From positions 1-32,375 of the forward strand of contig CANRAT010000004.1 of assembly GCA_947628685.1 (NCBI GenBank): DNA of 32,375 nucleotides, in the 5' to 3' direction. The stretch is from an uncultured Bacilli bacterium. Lineage in GTDB: Bacteria > Bacillota_I > Bacilli_A > RF39 > UBA660. The notes below the pieces were generated by a model. That model had not been told where the DNA came from and made no database searches. It worked only from the letters and a program-made list of their open reading frames with translations. Numbering within the stretch: the first letter of the stretch is position 1; each line of letters begins with the position of its first letter. The translations under genes and the position numbers were made by a program. Below, in pieces: positions 1-6,594 of this stretch.

Positions 1-85
1 ATTTTTATTAATGTGTTATAATAAATGCAACCAAAACTATACAAAAAACAACTTAAAATTGGTAGAACGCAACTAGTATATTCAA

Positions 86-107
86 TATAATTATGGATAG
101 AAAGGAG
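86..107 (+). promoter_or_regulatory. -10 box and Shine-Dalgarno of the XRE regulator gene
   Basis: A TATAAT hexamer lies at 86-91 and an AAAGGAG Shine-Dalgarno at 101-107, six bases before the ATG at 113. No good -35 box is visible at normal spacing. Another TATAAT lies at 17-22 with no gene start near it. The stretch 1-112 holds no ORF that I can support. Confidence 0.5.
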
Positions 108-112
108 AAATT

Positions 113-1630
113 ATGAATTTACAAGATAATTTAAAAAAGATAAGAAAAGATAATAATTTATCTCAAGAAGATTTAGCGGAAAAACTTGGAGTATCAAGAC
201 AGTCAGTATCCAAATGGGAATCAGGTTTAGCATACCCAGAAATGGATAAGGTACTTCAAATATGTAAAATGTTTAATCTTAATATTGATGAATTACTTAA
301 TCAAGATATTACCGAGGTAAAGGAAAGTAAAGAATCTAAATCAAATATAAATAAATTTATAGATGATTTTCTTGGATTTATAACTAAAACTGTAGATATG
401 TTCTCAAGTATGAAATTAAAGTCAAAAATAAAATGTATCTTAGAACAAATAGTAATAATACTTTTACTTCTATTATTCTTTCTAACTCTTGGTAAAGTTT
501 TAAGTTTTGTAGTATATAGAATACTTAGAGGATTAAACTTTTTAATTCCAAACTATTTTCTTGTTAACATCTTAGAATCACTTTATATAATATTTGCTTT
601 AGTGTTTGGAGCATTAATATTTTTTCACATCTTCAAAATTAGATATTTAGATTATTATGTAATAGTTAAAGACAAAACTTTAGAACCTTCAAAAAATACT
701 AAAGAAGTAAACGATAAAATATATTTAGAAAAAAAGCCTGAGACCATAGTAATTAGAGATCCTAAATACTCTAGTTATAGATTTATAAAAAGTATATTTA
801 AAATAATGTTATTTTTCTTTAAAATACTTATAATTGCTTTTTCATTCTTCTTATTATTTGTACTAGTAATTCAATTTATTATGCTTATATTATCGTTTAT
901 GATTATTAAAACAGGTTTATTTTATATAGGTATATTCTCTTCAATAGTTGCAACTATAATTTTGAACTTAACACTCCTATATATAATCTATAATTTAATA
1001 TTTAATAAAAAAATAAATAAATTCAAACCTAGTATATTATTTGTTACATCAGTTATATTTATTGGAATAGGTATAGGACTAACTTTAATATCATTAAAAG
1101 ATTTTGACTATATTGATAATTTAGATTCAAATTATTACTTTTATGATACTAAAGTTATCGAGATGAAAGATAATCTATTTATTGATAATTTTTACAAAGT
1201 AGAATTTGTTGAAAGTGATATTGACGATATTGAAATAACTTGTGTTCATTCAAAATTTTATAAATTTGAAATAGATAATAGTTACGACCAAATTTATTTT
1301 AGAATATATGATGATTCAAATTTTCCAAATCAATTAAATGAACAATTAAAAGATTTTAATAATCGTAAAATTGTAGATTATTCAAATTATAAAATTTATG
1401 TAAAAGCATCTAAAGAAAATATAACTAAAATTAAAGAAAATCGTGAAAATTATCTAAAACTACAAAATCAAAAATATTATGAAGAATTAAACTATCAAAA
1501 TAAAGTAGATAAATTAAAAAGAGAATTACAAGAAAAAGAAGATAATATATATGAGTTAGAATCCAAACTTGAAGATAAAGAAAATATAATATCAGAACTT
1601 GAAAATACCTTAAAAGAATATGAGGGATAA
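113..1630 (+). CDS. XRE-family HTH regulator with membrane segments and C-terminal coiled coil
   Basis: The protein has 505 residues. Residues 5-60 form a Cro/C1-type helix-turn-helix (LSQEDLAEKLGVSRQSVSKW is the classic core). About five hydrophobic segments follow between residues 105 and 330, so the DNA-binding head is tethered to the membrane. Residues 335-430 are a polar domain I do not recognise, and residues 440-505 are a charged heptad-rich coiled coil. HTH-plus-membrane proteins of this layout are common in Firmicutes as envelope-linked regulators. The ligand and targets cannot be read here. It is monocistronic and ends in a hairpin shared with the converging gene. The HTH call is firm; the role of the C-terminal part is unknown. 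Confidence 0.85.
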   Translation: MNLQDNLKKIRKDNNLSQEDLAEKLGVSRQSVSKWESGLAYPEMDKVLQICKMFNLNIDELLNQDITEVKESKESKSNINKFIDDFLGFITKTVDMFSSMKLKSKIKCILEQIVIILLLLLFFLTLGKVLSFVVYRILRGLNFLIPNYFLVNILESLYIIFALVFGALIFFHIFKIRYLDYYVIVKDKTLEPSKNTKEVNDKIYLEKKPETIVIRDPKYSSYRFIKSIFKIMLFFFKILIIAFSFFLLFVLVIQFIMLILSFMIIKTGLFYIGIFSSIVATIILNLTLLYIIYNLIFNKKINKFKPSILFVTSVIFIGIGIGLTLISLKDFDYIDNLDSNYYFYDTKVIEMKDNLFIDNFYKVEFVESDIDDIEITCVHSKFYKFEIDNSYDQIYFRIYDDSNFPNQLNEQLKDFNNRKIVDYSNYKIYVKASKENITKIKENRENYLKLQNQKYYEELNYQNKVDKLKRELQEKEDNIYELESKLEDKENIISELENTLKEYEG

Positions 1631-1656
1631 TTAAAAAGACCAAATGGTCTTTTTAA
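1631..1656. terminator. Bidirectional rho-independent terminator between converging genes
   Basis: An 11-bp perfect stem (1631-1641 with 1646-1656) closes an AAAT loop, with A-rich and T-rich arms that serve both directions. The stop codon of the minus-strand gene (1653-1655) lies inside it. Confidence 0.85.
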
Positions 1657-2399
1657 TTTAAAGTTTCATCTATAATCTTATCGTCAAAATCAAAAATATT
1701 ATACTTATTAGGTGTTCTTTCACTACCTATTTCTACTAAAAAACTTCTTAATTCTAAGTTTTGAGAATCCTCTATGTTATTCATTAAAGCATCTTCTCTT
1801 GTTGTAAAATCAAAAGAAACTCTAACGTGAACATACTCATTATCATCACTATCAAAGAAATTATTATAAACATTGTTTGTATTAATAATAACTGCAATAC
1901 CTAAATTTGTACATTTTCTAACTAAATTAGCCAAAAATTCAACTCCATCATCATTAGATATAATATCAGTAGCCTCATCAATTGCAATAACAATAAAAGG
2001 TAATTTTTCAACTCCATTTATATTATTGTAAGAATCAAAGTTCTTTACATAATTTTTAATGAGTAAATTTTCTCTTTCTTCTACTAAATCATCAATAATT
2101 TTAATAGCCACATCTTTGTTACTTATAACCTTACAATAATTATATTTAGAATCCGCATAGCAATTTAATTCAACCCTAGTTTTAGAAATTGGAATTATTT
2201 TTAAGTCCTCAAAAGAATTTTTACTTATTAATTCTAGTAGTATTTCATGCATCATAATAGATTTACTTGTACCAGTAGATCCTGTTATTAAAATACTAGG
2301 ATTTTCTTTTATGTTAATTTTTAAATTTTTATCATCATTATATCCCAATATAACTTCAAAATTATCACGATTTTCTTTTAAAATTTCACTAAATTTCAT
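1653..2399 (-). CDS. Stand-alone FtsK/HerA-like P-loop ATPase domain with degenerate motifs
   Basis: The protein has 248 residues and corresponds only to the motor domain of FtsK/SpoIIIE. It has no membrane segments and no gamma domain. The P-loop near residue 40 reads GSTGTSKS, where the true FtsK in this window has GSTGSGKS, so the invariant glycine before the lysine is serine. A Walker B-like strand with IVIAIDEATD follows at about residues 133-142. Where FtsK has ATQRPS this protein has NTNNVY. The remaining fold (a GIAVII strand, then a VRVSF strand) still aligns by eye. It may be a DNA pump with altered ATP handling or an inactive partner. It has its own extended -10 promoter and SD GGTG five bases before the ATG, and is divergent from the DUF4186/DUF1848 pair. 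Confidence 0.7.
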   Translation of the reverse strand: MKFSEILKENRDNFEVILGYNDDKNLKINIKENPSILITGSTGTSKSIMMHEILLELISKNSFEDLKIIPISKTRVELNCYADSKYNYCKVISNKDVAIKIIDDLVEERENLLIKNYVKNFDSYNNINGVEKLPFIVIAIDEATDIISNDDGVEFLANLVRKCTNLGIAVIINTNNVYNNFFDSDDNEYVHVRVSFDFTTREDALMNNIEDSQNLELRSFLVEIGSERTPNKYNIFDFDDKIIDETLN

Positions 2400-2414
2400 A
2401 CTATCACCTTAATC

Positions 2415-2420
2415 ATTATA
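2415..2420 (-). promoter_or_regulatory. Extended -10 box of the FtsK-like gene
   Basis: On the minus strand TATAAT is preceded by TGT (extended -10). The ATG follows after 15 bases that contain GGTGAT as Shine-Dalgarno. It sits back to back with the promoter at 2450-2458. Confidence 0.65.
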
Positions 2421-2449
2421 ACATTTTTATTTTATTAAATAAAGATATT

Positions 2450-2458
2450 TGGTATAAT
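2450..2458 (+). promoter_or_regulatory. Extended -10 promoter of the DUF4186 gene
   Basis: TGG-TATAAT forms an extended -10 element. The start codon at 2474 follows after 15 bases, with GGTG five bases before the ATG. No -35 box is evident. Confidence 0.65.
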
Positions 2459-2473
2459 AAGTTTGGTGGTAGA

Positions 2474-2839
2474 ATGGATAGTGTAAATAAAGTGCTTGAT
2501 AAACTATCTAAATCAAAATTTAGAAGTAGTTTTAAATTAAAACAAGAAGATATAGAATATATAGATAAAAAAGGTTTAAAGAAAATAGAAGAACATGCTT
2601 TAGAATTTATAAATAACAGATTAGCCCCTAAATATATAGCAAATGATGGAAAACAAACCCCAATGAAAGGCCATCCCGTATTTAAAGCGCAACACGCAAC
2701 AGCTACTTGTTGTCGCAATTGCTTATTTAAATGGCACTATATAACTCAAAATAAAGACCTTACAGATGAGGAAATTAAATATATAGTGAGATTAATAATG
2801 ACTTGGATTGCACGTGAGTATTATGATTTTAAACGTTAG
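2474..2839 (+). CDS. DUF4186 family protein
   Basis: The protein has 121 residues, near the usual length for this family. It matches my memory of DUF4186: a lead helix, KKGLKKIEEHALEFI, then the conserved NDGKQTPMKGHPVF and AQHATATCCRNCLFKWH blocks (residues about 56-90), and a C-terminal helix ending in YIVRLIMTWIA. The CC-x2-C and nearby His residues suggest a metal or cofactor site. The function of the family is not known to me. The reading frame overlaps the next gene by 17 bases, so the two are probably translated together. Confidence 0.85.
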   Translation: MDSVNKVLDKLSKSKFRSSFKLKQEDIEYIDKKGLKKIEEHALEFINNRLAPKYIANDGKQTPMKGHPVFKAQHATATCCRNCLFKWHYITQNKDLTDEEIKYIVRLIMTWIAREYYDFKR

Positions 2840-3713
2840 CGGTAGAACAGATATTGTAGCCTTTTATACGAAGTGGTTTATGAATAGGTATAAAGAGGGC
2901 TTTTTAGATGTAAGGAATCCATTTTATCCTAAGAGTGTAAGTAGAATATATTTTAAAGATGTAGATGCAATTTGTTTTTGTACTAAAAATCCAATACCAA
3001 TAATTCCATATTTAAAAGAAATAAATAAACCAATAATATTTCATGTAAGTTTAACTCCATATAAAAAAGATATAGAGCCAAATATCCCACCTAAAGGAAC
3101 AATAATAGAAGCAATAAAAAAAATATCTAATATAATTGGAATTGATAATGTTTATGTTAGGTATGATCCTATATTAATAAATGATAAATATACTCTAACT
3201 TATCATATAAAATCTTTTGATAATATGTGTAATTTACTTAAAGGGTATGTTAAGCATATAATAGTATCATTTGTAGATGAATACAAAAACGTTAAAAATA
3301 ACAAAGATATATTAAAAAACAAAGAATTTACTTTAGAAGATTATAAGGAAATTGGAACTAACTTTGCAACTAGTGCGCATATGTATGGTATGACAGTACA
3401 AACTTGTAGTGAAGAGAATAGATTAACTGAATATGGTTTTATCAAAGAAGAGTGCATGAGTGGTAATTTAGCCTTTAAAATAACAGGAAAAACTGATTTT
3501 AAAAGATGGACATCTCGCAATAATAAAAATTGTAAATGTATAAACATGGTTGATATTGGTGTTTATAATACTTGTAGACATTTTTGTAAGTATTGCTATG
3601 CCAATTTTGATGAAAAATTAGTAAATACTAATTATAGTCTTCACGATGATAATAGTTCATTATTAATAGGACATATAAAAGATGATGATATTATAACCAT
3701 AAGACATTCTTAG
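2823..3713 (+). CDS. DUF1848 family protein with C-terminal radical-SAM-like cysteine motif
   Basis: The protein has 296 residues from the ATG at 2823. This start is preferred over an earlier GTG-type start at 2808 because family members begin with the motif seen here (MILNVSGRTDI, then AFYTKWFMNR and VRNPFYPKSVSRI). A CFCTKNP block follows at about residues 49-55. Near the C-terminus the sequence CRHFCKYC gives CX3CX2C, the radical-SAM iron-sulfur spacing, in an NTCRHFCKYCYAN context. That position is unusual for a radical SAM enzyme but characteristic of this family as I know it. The substrate is unknown. It overlaps the DUF4186 gene and has no good terminator after it. Confidence 0.85.
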   Translation: MILNVSGRTDIVAFYTKWFMNRYKEGFLDVRNPFYPKSVSRIYFKDVDAICFCTKNPIPIIPYLKEINKPIIFHVSLTPYKKDIEPNIPPKGTIIEAIKKISNIIGIDNVYVRYDPILINDKYTLTYHIKSFDNMCNLLKGYVKHIIVSFVDEYKNVKNNKDILKNKEFTLEDYKEIGTNFATSAHMYGMTVQTCSEENRLTEYGFIKEECMSGNLAFKITGKTDFKRWTSRNNKNCKCINMVDIGVYNTCRHFCKYCYANFDEKLVNTNYSLHDDNSSLLIGHIKDDDIITIRHS

Positions 3714-3767
3714 TTTACACAGTAAAATCTTTATTTATCAAGAATTATATTATTTTAAACGAATTTA

Positions 3768-3776
3768 TGGTATACT
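3768..3776 (+). promoter_or_regulatory. Extended -10 promoter of the eno-containing operon
   Basis: TGG-TATACT precedes the ATG at 3792 by 15 bases, with GGTG five bases before the ATG. The three unknown genes and enolase that follow overlap without a gap, so this is the likely promoter for all four. Confidence 0.6.
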
Positions 3777-3791
3777 AATAGTGGTGAAAAT

Positions 3792-4250
3792 ATGAAGATC
3801 ATAGTGCTTAATATAAAACAAGAAGAAGATTTGTATGAAAAATATAGTAATAATGTATCCCGCGATTTAATAAATTATTTAATTAGAGAAACTAAATACG
3901 TAAATGATGATATAAAAATAAGGATAAATACAAAATTAAAAACAGATAATATAGAAAATATTATTAAAAATGGTTTAATGAAAATTTATAATGAATCAAG
4001 AAAATTCGATAAAATATTAGATTCAAAACAAATAATGTTTTTTATAATAGGAGTAATGTTTTTATTACTATCTAGTTTAATACCAACTGCTTTAATTAAG
4101 GAAATAATAATTATAGCAGGTTGGGTTGCAATATGGGAAGTTGTAGATATATCTTTAAATGTAGATAGTGAATTAAAACTAAATAGAAAACTTGTAAAAA
4201 AACTTATGAATTCAAATATAGAAATTAATAAGGAGAAAGACTTTGAGTAA
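3792..4250 (+). CDS. Unknown small membrane protein
   Basis: The protein has 152 residues and I do not recognise a family. Residues 1-80 are polar and mostly helical in character. Two hydrophobic segments follow at about residues 83-103 (MFFIIGVMFLLLSSLIPT) and 105-122, then a short basic tail. Its last eight bases overlap the TTG start of the lipoprotein gene, and an AGGAGAA Shine-Dalgarno for that gene (4231-4237) lies inside this frame. It is the first gene of the operon that ends with enolase. A two-TM protein next to a lipoprotein suggests an envelope-associated pair, which is inference only. Confidence 0.75.
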   Translation: MKIIVLNIKQEEDLYEKYSNNVSRDLINYLIRETKYVNDDIKIRINTKLKTDNIENIIKNGLMKIYNESRKFDKILDSKQIMFFIIGVMFLLLSSLIPTALIKEIIIIAGWVAIWEVVDISLNVDSELKLNRKLVKKLMNSNIEINKEKDFE

Positions 4251-4701
4251 ATATATTAAATTTATAGGAATTATTTTTATATTAATGACGTGTGGATGCA
4301 GTAAAGATAAATATATACTATGTACAAATAAAGTAGATAATAAAATACAAAATTATGAATTGTATGCAGAATATAAAATATATTACGATGGTAACTTTGT
4401 AAAAAAAATAGAAAAACTTGAAAAATATAGTTCTAACGATTTAGAAGTTTTAGATTATTTTGAAGAATATAAAGATTTATATTATAACAATTTCAAAGAT
4501 TTGTATGGAGGTTATACATATACAATAAATAAAGATAAAAAAAATGTAGAAATTAAAACCACAATAAATTTGGAAGAAGTAAATATAAAGCAAATGATAA
4601 GAGACGATATATTAGATAAAAATTATTCAAATTCAAATAAACTGACTAAAAGTGGAGCAATATATTATTATGAAGGAATAGGAGCAATCTGTAGTGAATG
4701 A
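4243..4701 (+). CDS. Unknown lipoprotein
   Basis: The protein has 152 residues and starts at a TTG codon with AGGAGAA at 4231-4237. The N-terminus is a short lipoprotein signal peptide (MSKYIKF, hydrophobic core IGIIFILM) ending in TCGCS. Either cysteine 17 or 19 could be the lipidated residue. The mature part is rich in Tyr, Lys and Asp, with alternating strands (YKIYYDGNFVKKIEK, YTYTINKDKKNVEIKTTINL). This resembles small YehR/DUF1307-type lipoproteins in size and style, but I cannot confirm that family. It overlaps its neighbours by 8 bases on both sides, so expression is tightly coupled. Confidence 0.75.
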   Translation: MSKYIKFIGIIFILMTCGCSKDKYILCTNKVDNKIQNYELYAEYKIYYDGNFVKKIEKLEKYSSNDLEVLDYFEEYKDLYYNNFKDLYGGYTYTINKDKKNVEIKTTINLEEVNIKQMIRDDILDKNYSNSNKLTKSGAIYYYEGIGAICSE

Positions 4702-5155
4702 GAATGAAAAATTAAAAATAATACAAGATGAAGAAAAATTTCCATATGAAAATATGAGTTTAGAAGATAGAAATTATTATCTAAATATTATTAGACATTG
4801 TAAAGATATATGTGATAGTAAACATAAAGTAGATGGGTGTTCTAAGTGTGATATTGTTGAAATGAGATTAGTTAAAAATAAAAGAAATATTCATTTAAAT
4901 GGCTCACTTTCAATCGGTGATGAAAATAAAGAATATAGATGGATTGATGGGGATATATACTTAGGAAGCGAAAAAATAATAGTTGACATGGTAATAACAA
5001 GATCCTGTGTATCTAACGATTTTAAAATGTATACAGTATTAGATGAATTTACTAAAAGTGGAAGTATGATAAAAAGAAGAAGTCAATACAATTATGATAT
5101 GGAAAGTATTTGTGAGTATGTACCTTTAGAACAGATGAAAGGAAGATTAAAATGA
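4694..5155 (+). CDS. Unknown cysteine-containing cytoplasmic protein
   Basis: The protein has 153 residues with a GTG start inside the end of the lipoprotein gene. Cysteines at about residues 36, 40, 49 and 52 (CKDIC, then CSKC) could bind a metal. The second half has short strands (GSLSIGD, RWIDGDIYLG, IIVDMVITRSC). There is no signal peptide or membrane segment. The stop codon overlaps the enolase start in an ATGA, so the two are translationally coupled. I do not recognise the family. Confidence 0.7.
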   Translation: MNENEKLKIIQDEEKFPYENMSLEDRNYYLNIIRHCKDICDSKHKVDGCSKCDIVEMRLVKNKRNIHLNGSLSIGDENKEYRWIDGDIYLGSEKIIVDMVITRSCVSNDFKMYTVLDEFTKSGSMIKRRSQYNYDMESICEYVPLEQMKGRLK

Positions 5156-6378
5156 TAATAAAAGATGTAAAGGCAAGAGAAATATTAGATTCAAGAGGAA
5201 ATCCTACAGTAGAAGTAGATGTAATACTTGAAAATGGAGTAGTTGGAAGAGCGTGTGTACCTAGTGGTGCTTCAACAGGAGAAAGAGAAGCACTAGAAAT
5301 GCGAGATGGCGATACACGCTATATGGGTAAAGGAGTACTTAATGCAGTATCACACGTTAATAATGAATTAAGAGATTTAGTTATAGGAATGGATGCAAAA
5401 AATCAAAAAGAAATTGATTATGCAATGATTAAACTTGATGGAACTGAAACTAAATCAAGATTAGGCGCTAATGCTATACTTGGTGTATCAATGGCTGTAA
5501 TGCGTGCAGAATCTATAGCAGAAAAAACTCCACTTTATAGGTATATCGGAGAGGGCACAACACTTCCATATCCTATGATGAATATAATAAACGGTGGAGC
5601 CCATGCTGATAACAACCTAGATTTTCAAGAGTTTATGATAATTCCAAAAAGAGATACAATAAAAGAAAGAATAAGAGTTGGTTCTGAAGTATTTCATACT
5701 CTAAAAAAAGTATTAAATGAAAGAGGACTTCAAACAGGTGTAGGAGATGAAGGAGGATTTGCTCCAAATCTTAGTAGTAATAAAGAAGGATTTGAACTTA
5801 TAATCGAGGCTATAAAAAAAGCAGGATATACTCCTGGAGTTGATGTTAATATAGCAATTGATGTTGCAGCATCAGAATTTTACAAAGATGGTAAGTATGT
5901 TTTAAAAGGTGAAGGTAGAACTCTAAATACAGAAGAATTAATTGAATTTTTTGAAGAATTAGTTAATACTTATCCTATCGTATCTATTGAAGATCCAGTA
6001 GATGAAAATGATTGGGAAGGATTTAAATTAATTACTGAAAGGTTAGGAGATAAAATTCAACTTGTAGGTGATGATTTGTTTGTAACTAATAAAAAATGTT
6101 TACAAAAAGGAATTGATATGGGTGCTGGGAATGCAATATTACTTAAAGTTAACCAAATCGGTACTATAACTGAAACATTAGAAACAATAGACCTTGCACG
6201 TAAAAATGGATATAAGACAATTATTTCACATAGAAGTGGTGAAACTGAAGATACAACAATTGCAGATCTTGCAGTAGGACTTGATTTAGGTCAAATAAAA
6301 ACAGGTTCTATGTCAAGAACGGATAGAATTTGTAAATATAATGAACTTATTAGAATAGAAGAGGAATTAGGTAAATAA
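5152..6378 (+). CDS. eno: Enolase (phosphopyruvate hydratase)
   Basis: The protein catalyses 2-phosphoglycerate to phosphoenolpyruvate in glycolysis. At 408 residues it is slightly shorter than the usual 420-435. The N-terminal motif AREILDSRGNPTVEVDV and the loop PSGASTGEREALE are intact. The catalytic acid region GDEGGFAPNL, metal ligands in IEDPVDENDW and GDDLFVTN, the catalytic lysine in LLKVNQIGT and the signature SHRSGETEDT are all present, so it should be active. It has no Shine-Dalgarno of its own at normal spacing. It starts in an ATGA overlap with the preceding unknown gene and probably depends on coupling. Its last codons form part of a terminator. Confidence 0.97.
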   Translation: MIIKDVKAREILDSRGNPTVEVDVILENGVVGRACVPSGASTGEREALEMRDGDTRYMGKGVLNAVSHVNNELRDLVIGMDAKNQKEIDYAMIKLDGTETKSRLGANAILGVSMAVMRAESIAEKTPLYRYIGEGTTLPYPMMNIINGGAHADNNLDFQEFMIIPKRDTIKERIRVGSEVFHTLKKVLNERGLQTGVGDEGGFAPNLSSNKEGFELIIEAIKKAGYTPGVDVNIAIDVAASEFYKDGKYVLKGEGRTLNTEELIEFFEELVNTYPIVSIEDPVDENDWEGFKLITERLGDKIQLVGDDLFVTNKKCLQKGIDMGAGNAILLKVNQIGTITETLETIDLARKNGYKTIISHRSGETEDTTIADLAVGLDLGQIKTGSMSRTDRICKYNELIRIEEELGK

Positions 6379-6387
6379 TTCCTTTTT
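6363..6387 (+). terminator. Terminator embedded in the end of eno
   Basis: A 7-bp stem (GGAATTA at 6363-6369 with TAATTCC at 6376-6382) closes a 6-base loop, followed by TTTTT. The eno stop codon at 6376-6378 is in the 3' arm. Confidence 0.75.
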
Positions 6388-6559
6388 AATATACTATAAA
6401 TTTAATAAATATCAATTAAAAAAGTAAAATTATTTTGTATTTTTTTCTAAAATAAAAAGGAAATTCGATATTTTTTACAGTATAATATATATTGAGGTAC
6501 TAAATTAATTATATTTAAAAAATACTTAAATAAAATTATAGAAAAAATTTATTAATTCA

Positions 6560-6588
6560 TGATATAATATTTGTAGAAACTATGGAGG
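6560..6588 (+). promoter_or_regulatory. Extended -10 promoter and SD of ftsK
   Basis: TGA-TATAAT is at 6560-6568 and TGGAGG at 6583-6588, six bases before the ATG at 6595. A second TATAAT lies at 6481-6486. Nothing else in 6388-6559 looks coding or strongly structured. Confidence 0.6.
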
Positions 6589-6594
6589 TTGTTT

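Noticed and set aside
6481..6486. TATAAT in the eno-ftsK gap as a promoter of a small RNA
   Set aside because: There is no -35 box and no terminator or ORF follows before the ftsK promoter.
6589..6594. TTG start for ftsK
   Set aside because: It abuts the GGAGG at 6584-6588; the ATG at 6595 has normal spacing.
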